A DNA stretch of 49,136 nt, from assembly GCF_028689785.1 (NCBI RefSeq), contig NZ_JAQVCN010000033.1, positions 1 to 49,136 on the forward strand, given 5' to 3'. The translations under genes were made by a program, and so were the position numbers. Below the pieces are notes generated by a model. It made no database searches, was not told the DNA's origin, and worked only from the letters and a program-made list of their open reading frames with translations. Shown in pieces: positions 23,920-33,689 of this stretch (the first letter of the stretch is position 1; each line of letters starts with the position of its first letter). The DNA is from Zoogloea sp. GTDB taxonomy: Bacteria; Pseudomonadota; Gammaproteobacteria; Burkholderiales; Rhodocyclaceae.

Positions 23920-26214
23920 ATGCGCTGGGTACTCTACCCCTTCGTTGCCCTCCTCGGCCTGATCGCCATCGGCATGGCAATCCTTGCCCTCGCCGTGGCC
24001 TTCGCCTGGCCGACCCTACCCTCGCTGGAAGCCCTTACCGACTACCACCCCAAGATCCCACTACGGGTCTACACCGCGGACGGTGAGTTGATCGGTGAGT
24101 ACGGCGAAGAACGTCGTGCTTTCATTCGCATCCAGGATGTACCCCCCGTACTCAAGCATGCCATCCTGGCCGCAGAAGACGACCGCTTCTACCAACACCC
24201 CGGCGTGGATTTCGCGGGCATCCTGCGCGCCGCTGGCGCCAACCTGGCCACCGGCAGCAAGCGCCAGGGTTCGTCGACCATCACGATGCAGGTGGCGCGC
24301 AACTTCTTCCTGACCCGGGAGAAGACCTACTCTCGCAAGCTGTACGAAGTTCTCCTCGCCTTCAAGATTGAGCAGAACCTCACCAAAGACCAGATCCTTG
24401 AGGTTTACATCAACCAGATCTTTCTCGGGCGGCGGGCTTATGGCTTCGCCGTGGCCTCGCACACCTATTTCGGCAAATCCATCCGCGATCTGAACGTACC
24501 CGAGGCGGCAATGCTCGCCGGATTGCCGAAGGCACCCTCCGCCTACAACCCGGTCGTCAATCCGAAGCGGGCCGCACAGCGCCAGCAGTATGTGCTGCGC
24601 CGGATGGCCGAACTGGGCTTCATCAGCGACGCCGAACACCGACAAGCCTTAGACACACCCCTCAAGGTGGTCAGCAGTGCAGCCGACCTGGGCGGCAGTG
24701 CCGACTACATTGCCGAAATGGCCAGGCAGATCGCCTATGAACAGTACCGGGACGAGACTTATACAAAAGGCATAAAAGTCATCACTACCGTTCTCAAGGC
24801 CGAGCAGGAGGCCGCATACAAGGCGCTCCGCCGCGGCATCCTCGACTACGACCGACGCCACGGCTACCGCGGCGCAGAGAGTTACGCCGACCCGGGCCGC
24901 CTGAATACCCAGCACACCGAATCCATGGACGAGATCCTTTCCGAGATCCCCGACTACGACGACATGCTGGCTGCCATCGTCACCCAGGCGGGAGGCGGAT
25001 CGGTCACAGTTTACCGTTACGGGGAATCCATCCGGATCAGTGGCGACGGCCTGCGCTTTGCTTCCAGCATGCTCGGCGACAAGGCCCCGCCCAACAAGCG
25101 CATCCGTCCCGGCGCGATCATCCGCATCACCCGCGGCGAGAACCGCTGGGAGATCACCCAGCTACCCGAGGTCGAAGGCGCCCTGGTAGCCGCCGATCCC
25201 CAGACCGGCGCCGTGCGCGCCCTGGCAGGCGGTTTCGACTTCAACCGCAATAAATTCAACCACGCCACACAGGCCTGGCGGCAGCCCGGCTCAAGCTTCA
25301 AGCCCTTCATCTACTCGGCGGCCTTCGAAAAAGGCTACGGACCGAACAGTGTGGTGGACGACTCCCCCCTATCCTTCCCGGCCGGGGAGACTGGCAGCCA
25401 GTCCTGGGAGCCGAAAAACTACGACGGCCGCTACGACGGCCCGATTTCGCTCCGCTCAGCCCTGGCGCGCTCAAAAAACATGGTGTCGATCCGCCTGCTC
25501 AAGTCCATCGGCCCCCGCTACGCCCAAGACTACATCTCCAAGTTCGGCTTTGATCCGGAACGCCATCCGCCCTATCTGACCATGGCCCTCGGCGCCGGCT
25601 CGGTAACCCCCTGGCAGATGCTGCGCGGCTACTCCGTGTTCGCCAACGGCGGCTACCGGGTTGAGCCATTCTTGGTGAAGGAAATTCGCGACGAAGCCGG
25701 CAACGTTCTCGCCCGCGTAGACCCCCCGATCGCCGGTGAAACCGCCGAACGGGTCATCGACGAACGCAACGCCTATCTCATGGATTCAATCATGAAGGAC
25801 GTTGTACGCCGGGGCACGGCAACGAAGGCCATGGTGCTCAAGCGGGGCGACCTGGCTGGCAAGACGGGCACCACCAACGAATACGTGGACGCCTGGTTCT
25901 GCGGCTATCAACCCACCGTCGCCGCCGTCGCCTGGATTGGTTTTGACCAACCACGCAAGCTCGGCAACGGGGAAACCGGGGGTGCCGCAGCCCTGCCCAT
26001 GTGGATCAACTACATGCGCAAGGCCCTGGACAACGTACCCGAAAGCTATCCGAAGGCACCGAAGGGTCTGATCCGCATCCAGCCGGCCGGCAGCCCAAAT
26101 GAGGAAATGATCTACCAGGAGAACCTGCCCGCAGCGCCCCCCGAAGCACCGCCTGAGCCTTCTGGCACCCCCACGGAGGAAGCGCCTGCAAGCCCCGGGG
26201 TCGGGACTAACTGA
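23920..26214 (+). CDS. mrcA: Penicillin-binding protein 1A (bifunctional peptidoglycan synthase)
   Basis: This is a class A PBP that polymerises glycan strands and cross-links peptides in the periplasm. The N-terminal membrane anchor is LYPFVALLGLIAIGMAILALAVAFAW. The glycosyltransferase domain (GT51) shows AAEDDRFYQHPGVD and RQGSSTITMQVARNFFL. The transpeptidase has SSFK (in RQPGSSFKPFIYSAA), SKN (RSKNMVSIRLL) and KTG (LAGKTGTTNEYVDAWF). I chose ATG at 23920 (MRWVLYPF, 764 residues), because the upstream ATG at 23887 lies in a perfect -10 box; that longer form would add 11 residues. The tail is Pro/Glu-rich. It is divergent from pilM, as in many Gram-negatives. Confidence 0.94.
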   Translation: MRWVLYPFVALLGLIAIGMAILALAVAFAWPTLPSLEALTDYHPKIPLRVYTADGELIGEYGEERRAFIRIQDVPPVLKHAILAAEDDRFYQHPGVDFAGILRAAGANLATGSKRQGSSTITMQVARNFFLTREKTYSRKLYEVLLAFKIEQNLTKDQILEVYINQIFLGRRAYGFAVASHTYFGKSIRDLNVPEAAMLAGLPKAPSAYNPVVNPKRAAQRQQYVLRRMAELGFISDAEHRQALDTPLKVVSSAADLGGSADYIAEMARQIAYEQYRDETYTKGIKVITTVLKAEQEAAYKALRRGILDYDRRHGYRGAESYADPGRLNTQHTESMDEILSEIPDYDDMLAAIVTQAGGGSVTVYRYGESIRISGDGLRFASSMLGDKAPPNKRIRPGAIIRITRGENRWEITQLPEVEGALVAADPQTGAVRALAGGFDFNRNKFNHATQAWRQPGSSFKPFIYSAAFEKGYGPNSVVDDSPLSFPAGETGSQSWEPKNYDGRYDGPISLRSALARSKNMVSIRLLKSIGPRYAQDYISKFGFDPERHPPYLTMALGAGSVTPWQMLRGYSVFANGGYRVEPFLVKEIRDEAGNVLARVDPPIAGETAERVIDERNAYLMDSIMKDVVRRGTATKAMVLKRGDLAGKTGTTNEYVDAWFCGYQPTVAAVAWIGFDQPRKLGNGETGGAAALPMWINYMRKALDNVPESYPKAPKGLIRIQPAGSPNEEMIYQENLPAAPPEAPPEPSGTPTEEAPASPGVGTN

Positions 26215-26229
26215 TCAGAAGGGAGGATG

Positions 26230-26550
26230 TCAGCCCGCCAGGCTGATCGCCTCCCCAGCCTGCTCCGACATGCAGCGGGACAGCACGGCATAGAAATCGG
26301 CGCCGTCGCGAGTCCCAACCCAACGCCCCTCGACGGGACGGAAATGAAAGCCCCCGGACTTGGCCGCCAGCCAGATCTCCCGAGCGGCCGAGTGGCGATT
26401 CACAATGATCTTGCTGCCATTCTCGAACTCGATCTCGACGATTCCCCCCGGCTTGACCTCATAGTCGATATCCGCGGCACACGCATCGAGAAGATGCTCC
26501 AGGCGGTCCAACTCCGCTTCCGCCAGGGCATTGAAGTCTGCTTCATCCAT
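26230..26550 (-). CDS. cyaY: Iron donor / frataxin-like protein CyaY
   Basis: CyaY is bacterial frataxin, an acidic iron-binding protein that modulates IscS during iron-sulfur cluster assembly. The start ATG at 26548-26550 (MDEADFNALAEAELDRLEHLL) follows an AAGGGA site and gives 106 residues, the E. coli length. The acidic first helix and the strand segments IVEIEFENGSKIIVNRHSAAREIWLAAKSGGFHF match the family. A longer frame upstream runs into Arg-rich nonsense and overlaps lptM. It lies between PBP1A (convergent) and lptM-lysA (divergent), the usual proteobacterial order. Confidence 0.93.
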   Translation of the reverse strand: MDEADFNALAEAELDRLEHLLDACAADIDYEVKPGGIVEIEFENGSKIIVNRHSAAREIWLAAKSGGFHFRPVEGRWVGTRDGADFYAVLSRCMSEQAGEAISLAG

Positions 26551-26597
26551 CGTCTGATCCCTTGTTCTGTTAACATTCCCGTTTTTGCGCGGAACCC

Positions 26598-26801
26598 ATG
26601 CGAACCTTCGCCATCGCCATCGCCGCCGCGGCCTGCGGCGCACTCCTGCTGAGCGCCTGCGGCATCAAGGGCCCGCTGCACTACCCGCAGATCCCCAAGC
26701 CTGCAGCCAAGGCCGCCACACCTGCCGACACCACGCCTGCGCCCAGCCGGGTGCCTGACATGGATCATAACAAACCCGTCTCCCAGGACCCCGCCCAATG
26801 A
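26598..26801 (+). CDS. lptM: LPS-assembly-associated small lipoprotein (LptM/YifL family)
   Basis: This is a 67-residue outer-membrane lipoprotein. The signal MRTFAIAIAAAACGALLLSAC ends in a lipobox, and the mature protein starts with the family hallmark CGIKGPLHYP. LptM assists maturation of the LptD-LptE translocon in E. coli; that role is transferred from the family. The rest is a low-complexity Pro/Ala tail. It overlaps lysA by 4 bases (ATGA), the usual neighbour of this family. Confidence 0.88.
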   Translation: MRTFAIAIAAAACGALLLSACGIKGPLHYPQIPKPAAKAATPADTTPAPSRVPDMDHNKPVSQDPAQ

Positions 26802-28060
26802 CGACCGCCCTGCCCGTGCCGACGCTCACTGCCGGCCCCGCCGGCCTGACCCTCGAAGGGGTCGCCCTTGCCGACATCGCCGAGCGCTTCGGCACGCCCA
26901 CCTACGTTTACTCCCGCGCCGCCCTCACCGCCGCCTACGAGGCCTATCAGCAGGCCCTCGGCCAGCGCAAGGCGCTGGTGTGCTACGCCGTCAAGGCCAA
27001 CTCCAGCCTCGGCATCCTGTCGGTGTTCGCCCGCCTAGGCGCCGGCTTCGACATCGTCTCGGGAGGCGAGCTGGCGCGGGTGTTGGCGGCCGGTGGCGAC
27101 GCCGGCAAGGTGATCTTTTCCGGCGTCGGCAAGACCCGCGACGAGATGCGCTACGCCCTCGAATCCGGCATCGGCTGTTTCAACGTCGAATCCGCCGCCG
27201 AGCTCGACCGGCTCAACGAAGTGGCCACCAGCATGGGCAAGCGTGCGCCGATTGCCTTCCGCGTAAACCCGGACGTCAATCCCAACACCCATCCCTACAT
27301 CTCCACCGGCCTGCGCAGCAACAAGTTCGGTGTGGCCTTCACCGAAGCGCTGGATCTCTATCGCAAGGCTGCAGTCCTGCCCAACATAGAGATCAGCGGC
27401 ATCGACTGCCACATCGGCTCCCAGCTCCTCGACCCGGCCCCCATGGCCGAAGCCACCGACAAGATCCTCGGCCTGGTGGACCAGCTGGCCAGCGAAGGCA
27501 TCAAGCTCGATCACATCGACCTGGGCGGCGGCCTGGGCATCCGCTATCGCGACGAAGAACCGCCCACCCCCACCGAATACCTCAAGCCCCTGCTGGAACG
27601 CTTTGCCGGCCGCGATGAAGCCCTGTGCTTCGAACCGGGCCGCTCCCTGGTGGGCAACGCCGGCCTGCTGCTGACCCGCATCGAATATCTCAAGCCCGGC
27701 GCAGAGAAGAACTTCGCCATCATCGACGCGGCCATGAACGACCTGGCCCGACCGGCGCTTTACGACGCCTACCACGAGATCGTCGCCGTCGCCCCGCGAA
27801 GCCTGCCCGCCACCCGCTACGAGGTGGTCGGCCCGATCTGCGAGAGCGGAGACTTCCTGGGCCACGACCGGGACCTGGCAGTGGACACCGGCGACCTACT
27901 GGCAATCCTCTCTGCCGGCGCCTATGGCATGACCATGAGCTCCAACTACAACACCCGCCCCCGGGCCGCCGAGGTGCTGGTGGACGGAGACACGGTCCAT
28001 GTCATCCGCGAGCGGGAAACCCTCGAACATCTGCTCAAAGGCGAGCGCCCACTTCCCTGA
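26798..28060 (+). CDS. lysA: Diaminopimelate decarboxylase
   Basis: LysA decarboxylates meso-diaminopimelate to lysine with PLP. The 420-residue alanine-racemase-fold protein shows the PLP lysine in CYAVKANSSLGIL, the HIGSQL and LGGGLG motifs, the ornithine/DAP decarboxylase signature EPGRSLVGNAG, the substrate Cys segment VGPICESGDFLG, and the end segment GAYGMTMSSNYNTRPRA. It is coupled to lptM by ATGA. Motifs and length are normal. Confidence 0.96.
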   Translation: MTTALPVPTLTAGPAGLTLEGVALADIAERFGTPTYVYSRAALTAAYEAYQQALGQRKALVCYAVKANSSLGILSVFARLGAGFDIVSGGELARVLAAGGDAGKVIFSGVGKTRDEMRYALESGIGCFNVESAAELDRLNEVATSMGKRAPIAFRVNPDVNPNTHPYISTGLRSNKFGVAFTEALDLYRKAAVLPNIEISGIDCHIGSQLLDPAPMAEATDKILGLVDQLASEGIKLDHIDLGGGLGIRYRDEEPPTPTEYLKPLLERFAGRDEALCFEPGRSLVGNAGLLLTRIEYLKPGAEKNFAIIDAAMNDLARPALYDAYHEIVAVAPRSLPATRYEVVGPICESGDFLGHDRDLAVDTGDLLAILSAGAYGMTMSSNYNTRPRAAEVLVDGDTVHVIRERETLEHLLKGERPLP

Positions 28061-28081
28061 CCCCGCCCAACCCCCAGCCCG

Positions 28082-29185
28082 ATGGCCACGATCATGCGTT
28101 TCGCTTCCCGCGTCACCCTGCTCCTCGCCCTCGGGCTCGCCGGCTGCGGCAACAAACCCGAAGCAATCCCGGACAAACCTTCCGGCCCGCCCCCCACGCT
28201 GGTCACCACCACCACCTCACGCAGCCTGGCCCTCGACATCACCGAGGACACCTTGGGTACGCTGGAAGCCTTGATTGATCCCAGCATCGGCGCCGAGGTG
28301 GCGGCTCGGGTCACCCGGGTTCTGGCCCATAGCGGCGACAAGGTCCGGCGTGGCCAACTGCTCGCCGAACTGGACGCAACCGATTTCACCACCCAGGCCC
28401 GGGTCGATGGCGCCGAGATTGCCCGGCTGGAAGCCCTGGCGGCCCAGGCCGAGCGCTTTGCCGAGCGTCAGCAGGGCCTGGTCGCCAAGGGCTTCATCTC
28501 GCGCAACGGCGCTGAAGACAGCCTGGCCCAGCGGGATGCCCTGCGCGCCCAACTGGCCACCGCACGGGCACGGGAGAGTGGCAGCCGCAACGATCTCGGG
28601 CGCACCCGGGTCGTGGCGCCGGTGGATGGCATAATCGAAACCCAGATCGTCTCCCCCGGCGACTATGTGAAGGTGGGCGACCCGCTCTTCCGCCTGATCT
28701 CCAACCGCATTCTGCGCGCCCACCTGCCCTACCCGGAGTCTGCGGCAGGGCGCATCCGCGCCGGCCAGGCTGTGCGTCTGAGCCTGCCCCATCTACCCGG
28801 GAAGGTGATCGAGGGCACGGTGGAGGACGTCAAGCCCACCATCAACGACAGCAGCCGGGCTCTGGACGTCCTCGTTCGGCTCCGCAACGACGGCAGCCTA
28901 CTGTCGGGAGGCACCGTCAATGCATCGATCATCACGGGACACAAGGCCGCGGCGGTGATGGTCCCTGAACAGAGTGTGGTGTTGCGACCGGCCGGCAAGG
29001 TGGTTTATGTGATCGCCAATGGCAAGGCCGTCCAGCGGGTGGTTGAAGTCGGGGCCAAACGCGATGGCCGGGTGGAGATCGTCAAGGGCCTGGCCGATGG
29101 CGAAACAGTGGCCGAGGATGGCGCGGGTTTTCTGAGTGACGGCGCCAGCGTCAATATCAAGGCCCCGCCCAGCCTCAAGCCATGA
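28082..29185 (+). CDS. RND efflux periplasmic adaptor (membrane fusion) lipoprotein
   Basis: This is a 367-residue HlyD/AcrA-like adaptor that bridges an RND pump to an outer-membrane channel. The signal ends in lipobox LGLAGC (Cys21), so it is probably lipid-anchored. The lipoyl/barrel-sandwich parts are IGAEVAARVTRVLAHSGDKV and RTRVVAPVDGIIETQIVSPGDYV, with an alpha-helical hairpin between (about residues 100-165). A beta-barrel domain and a membrane-proximal part (VPEQSVVLRPAGKVVYVI) follow. It overlaps the pump gene by 4 bases (ATGA). No outer-membrane factor gene is present nearby, so a shared TolC-like channel is likely. The substrate is unknown. Confidence 0.9.
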   Translation: MATIMRFASRVTLLLALGLAGCGNKPEAIPDKPSGPPPTLVTTTTSRSLALDITEDTLGTLEALIDPSIGAEVAARVTRVLAHSGDKVRRGQLLAELDATDFTTQARVDGAEIARLEALAAQAERFAERQQGLVAKGFISRNGAEDSLAQRDALRAQLATARARESGSRNDLGRTRVVAPVDGIIETQIVSPGDYVKVGDPLFRLISNRILRAHLPYPESAAGRIRAGQAVRLSLPHLPGKVIEGTVEDVKPTINDSSRALDVLVRLRNDGSLLSGGTVNASIITGHKAAAVMVPEQSVVLRPAGKVVYVIANGKAVQRVVEVGAKRDGRVEIVKGLADGETVAEDGAGFLSDGASVNIKAPPSLKP

Positions 29186-32100
29186 CCCTGCCCGAGCTGT
29201 CCATCAAACGCCATGTGCTGGCGTGGATGATGAGCGCCGTACTGGTGCTGGTCGGCGTGATCGGCTACCAGCGGATCGGCATGGACCGCTTTCCGTATAT
29301 TGAATTTCCGGTCATCTCCATCACCACCGCGCTGAAGGGTGCCAACCCGGACATTGTCGACTCAAGCATCACCAACGTGATCGAATCGGCAGTCAACAGC
29401 GTGCCGGGCATCGAGCACGTGCAGTCCACCTCGTCTCCCGGCGTCTCGGTGGTCAACATCACCTTCGCCCTCGAAAAGAAAGTGGACGTCGCCTTCAACG
29501 AGGTCCAGTCCAAAGTCAATCAGGTGCTGCGCCGCCTGCCCAAGGACGCGGACCCACCGGTCATCGCCAAGGTCGAGACCAACGCCCAGCCCATCATGTG
29601 GCTGGCCCTGCAGGGCGACCGCACCCAGCAGCAGCTCAACCAGTACGCCCTCAACGTGCTCAAGAAACGCCTGGAGACCATCGATGGCGTGGGTGAGGTG
29701 CGCCTCGGCGGGCGCCGTGACCGCACCATCCGGGTGAACCTGCTGCCGGAGCGCATGGCCGCCCATACCATCACCGCCCAGGACATCAGCGACGCCTTTG
29801 CCCGGGAGCACGTGCAGCTCGCCGGTGGCTTCGTGGTCGGCCAGAAAACCGAAAGCCTGCTCAAGCTTGACCTGGAGTTCCACCAGGTCGATGAACTGCG
29901 GGGCCTCATAGTCACCTGGCGCAACAAGGCACCGATCCGCTTGGGCGACGTGGCCGAGATCGAGGACGGCCTCACCGACAACCGCCAGCTGGCCCGCTTC
30001 AACGGCAAGACCACGGTAGGCCTGGGCATGGTGAAGATCGCCAACGCCAACACCGTGGCCATCACCGAACGCATCCTGGAACGTGTGGAACAGGAGCTGC
30101 GCCCGGCCCTGCCGCCGGGCATGAGCCTGTCGGTGGTCTCCAACGATGCGGTCTTCATCCTCGAGATCGTGGACTCCCTGAAGGAGCACCTGATCGAGGG
30201 CACCCTGCTGGCCTCCCTGGTGGTGTGGTTCTTCCTGCGCTCCGTGCGCTCCACCCTGATCATCGCCCTGGCCATCCCGGTTTCCCTGATGGGTGCCATC
30301 GCGGTGATCTATTTTGCTGGCTTCACCCTCAACTCCCTCACCATGCTGGCTCTGCTGCTGCTCATCGGAGTGGTGGTGGACGACGCCATCGTGGTGCTGG
30401 AGAACATCTTCCGGCACCGGGAAGAGCTGGATCCGGACCCGGTATCCGCCGCCATCAACGGCAGCAACGAAGTGGTCTTTGCGGTCATGGCGGCCACCCT
30501 TTCGTTGGTGTGCATCTTTGCGCCGGTGGCCTTCATCTCCGGGATCATCGGCCAGTTCTTCCGCAGTTTTGCCCTGGTGGTCACCTTCGGCGTGCTGGTT
30601 TCGCTGTTCGTATCCCTCACCCTGACGCCCATGCTGTGCGCCCGCTACCTGCGGGTCGAGAAGCAGCACGGCCCCATCTACCGGGCTTTTGATCGCCTGT
30701 TCGCCGGCCTGGACGCCATCTACGTGCGCCTGCTGGAAGGCGCCCTCAGCCATCGCCTATGGGTGCTGCTGACCACCCTGGCCGTGGTCGGCTCCAGTGC
30801 CTTCTTCTTCACTCAAGTAGGCAAGGCCTTCACCCCGGAGCAGGACGAGGGACGCTTTCTGGTGTCCCTGCGCACGCCCCTGGGATCGAGCATCGACTAC
30901 ACCGACAGCAAGCTGCGCGAGGTGGAGGCCATCCTCGACCAACACCCGGAGATCCGCTCCGAGTTCGCCCTGATCGGCCTCGGCACCGCCGGGCAGGTGA
31001 ATCAGGGAACGGTGGTGGTGCGCATGGTTCCGCGAGAGGAACGCAGCGTGAAACAGCAGGACGTGATCCCGCTGCTGCGCAAGGAATTCAGTCAGATTGC
31101 CGGCGCCCGGGTCTTTGCCGCACCCTATCCGATGGTCCAGGGGCAGCGTGGCGAGCCGCTGCAGTTCGTGCTGACCGGCGAGAACCTGCAGGAGCTCGGT
31201 CGCCATGCGGTGGCCCTGCAACGCAAGCTGGCCACCATCCCCGGCATCGGCCGCATGGACACTGACCTGCAGCTCGATCTCCCCCAGCTGGCCTTCGCCC
31301 CCGACCGCCTGCGCATCGCCGATGCCGGCCTGAGCACCCAGGACGTGGCCCTGGCCATCAACATGCTCACCGGCGGGGTGGACATCGCCAAGTACAGCGA
31401 CGAGCCCGGTGACGGCCAGCGCTACGACATCCGGGTGAAGGCCCGGGAGGGCAGCTTCACCCAACCTTCGGATCTGTCGAAGATCTTCCTGCGCAACAAG
31501 TCGGGCCAGCTGGTGCGCCTCGACAGCGTGGCCAGCTTCCGGGAAACCCTGGGGCCGGCCGTCGTGGGGCGATTCGACCTGCAATACGCCGCCACATTCT
31601 ATGCATCTCCAACCCTACCCCTGGGCGAGGCGGTCGAATTGGTCAAACGCAGCGCGGCAGAGCTGCTGCCCCCGGGCTACCAGATAAAGCTGATCGGCCA
31701 GGCCGAGGAGTTCGGCAAGACCCAGAAATACATGAGTTTCACCTTTGCCCTGGCCCTCACCCTGCTTTACATGGTGCTGGCCAGCCAGTTCAACAGCTTC
31801 GTGCAGCCCTTCATCGTCATGCTGGCCCAGCCTCTGGCCATCGTCGGGGGCGTGGCAGCCCTGTGGGCCACAGGCCACACCCTGAACATCTATTCCATGA
31901 TCGGTCTGGTGCTGCTGATCGGCCTGGTGGCCAAGAATTCGATCCTGCTGGTGGACCTCACCAACCAGCGTCGGAGTGAAGGTCTGCCCGTGGACGCGGC
32001 CCTGCGCAATGCCTGTCCGATCCGCATGCGTCCAGTGCTGATGACCTCGGCAACGGTGATCCTGGCCTTGGCCCCGGCCGCGCTGGGTTTTGGCGCCGGC

Positions 32101-32250
32101 AACGAGACCAATCAGCCTCTGGCGATTGCCGTGATCGGCGGCATGATCAGCTCGACCCTGCTCACCCTGGTGGTGGTGCCGGCGGTGTATTCACTGGTGG
32201 AAGGCTGGCGTGAGCGGCGCCACAAGGCTACCGAGCCGACGTTCGGCTGA
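29182..32250 (+). CDS. RND family efflux transporter permease
   Basis: This is a 1022-residue AcrB-like inner-membrane pump driven by proton flow. It has the standard twelve membrane helices in two halves. TM1 is HVLAWMMSAVLVLVGVIGY. TM4 carries the proton-relay Asp pair in LLIGVVVDDAIVVLENI, and the matching second-half helix reads GLVLLIGLVAKNSILLVDL. Two large periplasmic porter/docking domains lie between. The N-terminus and the motif FPYIEFPVISI fit the MexF/MdtC-like or uncharacterised heavy-metal/aromatic RND groups. The substrate cannot be read off. It ends 6 bases from the convergent exonuclease gene, with no terminator seen. Confidence 0.93.
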   Translation: MTLPELSIKRHVLAWMMSAVLVLVGVIGYQRIGMDRFPYIEFPVISITTALKGANPDIVDSSITNVIESAVNSVPGIEHVQSTSSPGVSVVNITFALEKKVDVAFNEVQSKVNQVLRRLPKDADPPVIAKVETNAQPIMWLALQGDRTQQQLNQYALNVLKKRLETIDGVGEVRLGGRRDRTIRVNLLPERMAAHTITAQDISDAFAREHVQLAGGFVVGQKTESLLKLDLEFHQVDELRGLIVTWRNKAPIRLGDVAEIEDGLTDNRQLARFNGKTTVGLGMVKIANANTVAITERILERVEQELRPALPPGMSLSVVSNDAVFILEIVDSLKEHLIEGTLLASLVVWFFLRSVRSTLIIALAIPVSLMGAIAVIYFAGFTLNSLTMLALLLLIGVVVDDAIVVLENIFRHREELDPDPVSAAINGSNEVVFAVMAATLSLVCIFAPVAFISGIIGQFFRSFALVVTFGVLVSLFVSLTLTPMLCARYLRVEKQHGPIYRAFDRLFAGLDAIYVRLLEGALSHRLWVLLTTLAVVGSSAFFFTQVGKAFTPEQDEGRFLVSLRTPLGSSIDYTDSKLREVEAILDQHPEIRSEFALIGLGTAGQVNQGTVVVRMVPREERSVKQQDVIPLLRKEFSQIAGARVFAAPYPMVQGQRGEPLQFVLTGENLQELGRHAVALQRKLATIPGIGRMDTDLQLDLPQLAFAPDRLRIADAGLSTQDVALAINMLTGGVDIAKYSDEPGDGQRYDIRVKAREGSFTQPSDLSKIFLRNKSGQLVRLDSVASFRETLGPAVVGRFDLQYAATFYASPTLPLGEAVELVKRSAAELLPPGYQIKLIGQAEEFGKTQKYMSFTFALALTLLYMVLASQFNSFVQPFIVMLAQPLAIVGGVAALWATGHTLNIYSMIGLVLLIGLVAKNSILLVDLTNQRRSEGLPVDAALRNACPIRMRPVLMTSATVILALAPAALGFGAGNETNQPLAIAVIGGMISSTLLTLVVVPAVYSLVEGWRERRHKATEPTFG

Positions 32251-32256
32251 GCGGAA

Positions 32257-33681
32257 TCAGGGCGTGGCTTCCGGCGCCCCGGGCACGACACTGACAGACG
32301 CCTTCCCGGCCGGCGTATCCAGCCAGCGCAGCAGGATGCGATAGGTATCCAGATCAAAGACCCGCGGCGGTGCTGCGGCGATGAGCGCGGCCAGAGCGGC
32401 TTCATCCTCCACCGACCCCAGCACGCACCAGCCGTCCAGCAGATGAAAGGCCAGGCGGCCGGACTCCGGATGCGCCTCGCGAACAATCACCGGCCCTGCC
32501 CAGGGCCAGCGCTTCAGGCGCAGGCTTTCCAGCACCTTGAGCAGGCGCTGGTCGTGTTCCGCCGGGCTTTCCTTGCCGGCGCACACACCGGCACAGCGTT
32601 TTGCCGAGTGGGCCAGGCAGGGGCCGTCATTCCAGGGCTCCGTACCCAGGCGCCTGGGGCACAGACGGTAGAGGCTGGCGAATTCCCGCAACGCACTGTC
32701 TGCCTCTTTCTTGCTGCGAAACGCACCGTAAAGCGCGACCCCCGCCTGGGGGTCAAGCCCGTTCAGGCTCTCTCGCTGCAAGACCGGGCCACGCTTCCGG
32801 GCTGCATCGTAGCGCAGTCCGAACACGCCCTCCGAATCCCGCTGTTGGCGATTCTCGGCAGGCTTCAGCTCACGGAGCAGGCGCGACTCAAGGAGCAGGG
32901 CACCCAGCTCCCCCGCAGTCACCCGCCAATCCACCCTACGCACATGCTGGGCGATCTTGGCTTCCTTGCTGCCCTTGTGGTCGGACGAGAAATGGCTCAT
33001 CACCCGGGAACGCAGGCTGACCCCACGCCCCACATAGACCGGGAGATCATCCTCGCCGTAAAAAATATACACCCCCGGACCTTCGGGGATGCCTTCGAGC
33101 ACGCCTTCAGGCAGCCCTGCCGGCCGGTTCGGCGCCTTCATGGCCTTGACGATGGCCATGTCGAGCACACTCCGCTCGAAGCTGGCAGTCACGATACCGG
33201 CAAACTGGTGCAAAGCCTCGGTATCGCCCATGGCCCGATGGCGGGCCGAACAGCTGAGGCCATGGCGTTCAATCAGCGCATCCAGCCCATGCTTGTGATG
33301 CTGCGGATACAGCGCCCGGGACAACTTGACGGTACACAGCACCGGCGCCTCGAAGCGCTCACCGATGCGCTGGAATTCGTTCTTGATGAAACCGTAGTCG
33401 AAACGGGCATTGTGAGCGACGAAAATGCAATCGGCGAACAACAGCCTTACCCGGGAAGCCAGTTCGGCAAAGGCCGGTGCGTTGGCCACCATTTCATCGG
33501 TAATGCCAACCAGGCTCTGGATATTGTCGGGAATGGGAATGCCTGGGTTCACCAGGCTGGACCAGCGCTCAACGAGATTACCGTCCTCAACCCGCAGGAC
33601 GGCAATCTCGGTGATCCGGTCGACCACCGGATTGGCTCCGGTGGTTTCGACGTCAATGAAGGCGAGTCGTGGCGCGAACAA
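32257..33681 (-). CDS. DEDDh exonuclease fused to a GIY-YIG nuclease domain
   Basis: This is a 474-residue two-nuclease protein. Residues about 1-170 form a DnaQ-like 3'-5' exonuclease with all DEDDh residues visible: FIDVETTG (D, E), FVAHNARFDYGF (D), and HRAMGDTEAL (H, D). Residues about 200-290 form a GIY-YIG domain as in UvrC/Cho (GPGVYIFYGEDDLPVYVGRG with SLRSRV). The C-terminal part has a Cys-rich stretch (CPRRLGTEPWNDGPCLAHSAKRCAGVC) seen in Cho-like proteins. It probably acts in DNA repair or end processing. The start is TTG at 33679-33681, with GCGGCGGA just upstream; no in-frame ATG fits better. A DUF3460 gene sits immediately upstream. Confidence 0.85.
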   Translation of the reverse strand: MFAPRLAFIDVETTGANPVVDRITEIAVLRVEDGNLVERWSSLVNPGIPIPDNIQSLVGITDEMVANAPAFAELASRVRLLFADCIFVAHNARFDYGFIKNEFQRIGERFEAPVLCTVKLSRALYPQHHKHGLDALIERHGLSCSARHRAMGDTEALHQFAGIVTASFERSVLDMAIVKAMKAPNRPAGLPEGVLEGIPEGPGVYIFYGEDDLPVYVGRGVSLRSRVMSHFSSDHKGSKEAKIAQHVRRVDWRVTAGELGALLLESRLLRELKPAENRQQRDSEGVFGLRYDAARKRGPVLQRESLNGLDPQAGVALYGAFRSKKEADSALREFASLYRLCPRRLGTEPWNDGPCLAHSAKRCAGVCAGKESPAEHDQRLLKVLESLRLKRWPWAGPVIVREAHPESGRLAFHLLDGWCVLGSVEDEAALAALIAAAPPRVFDLDTYRILLRWLDTPAGKASVSVVPGAPEATP

Positions 33682-33689
33682 TCCGCCGC

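Noticed and set aside
26551-26643. N-terminal extension of cyaY
   Set aside because: The extra residues are Arg-rich, overlap the divergent lptM start and do not occur in the family; the ATG at 26550 has a ribosome site.
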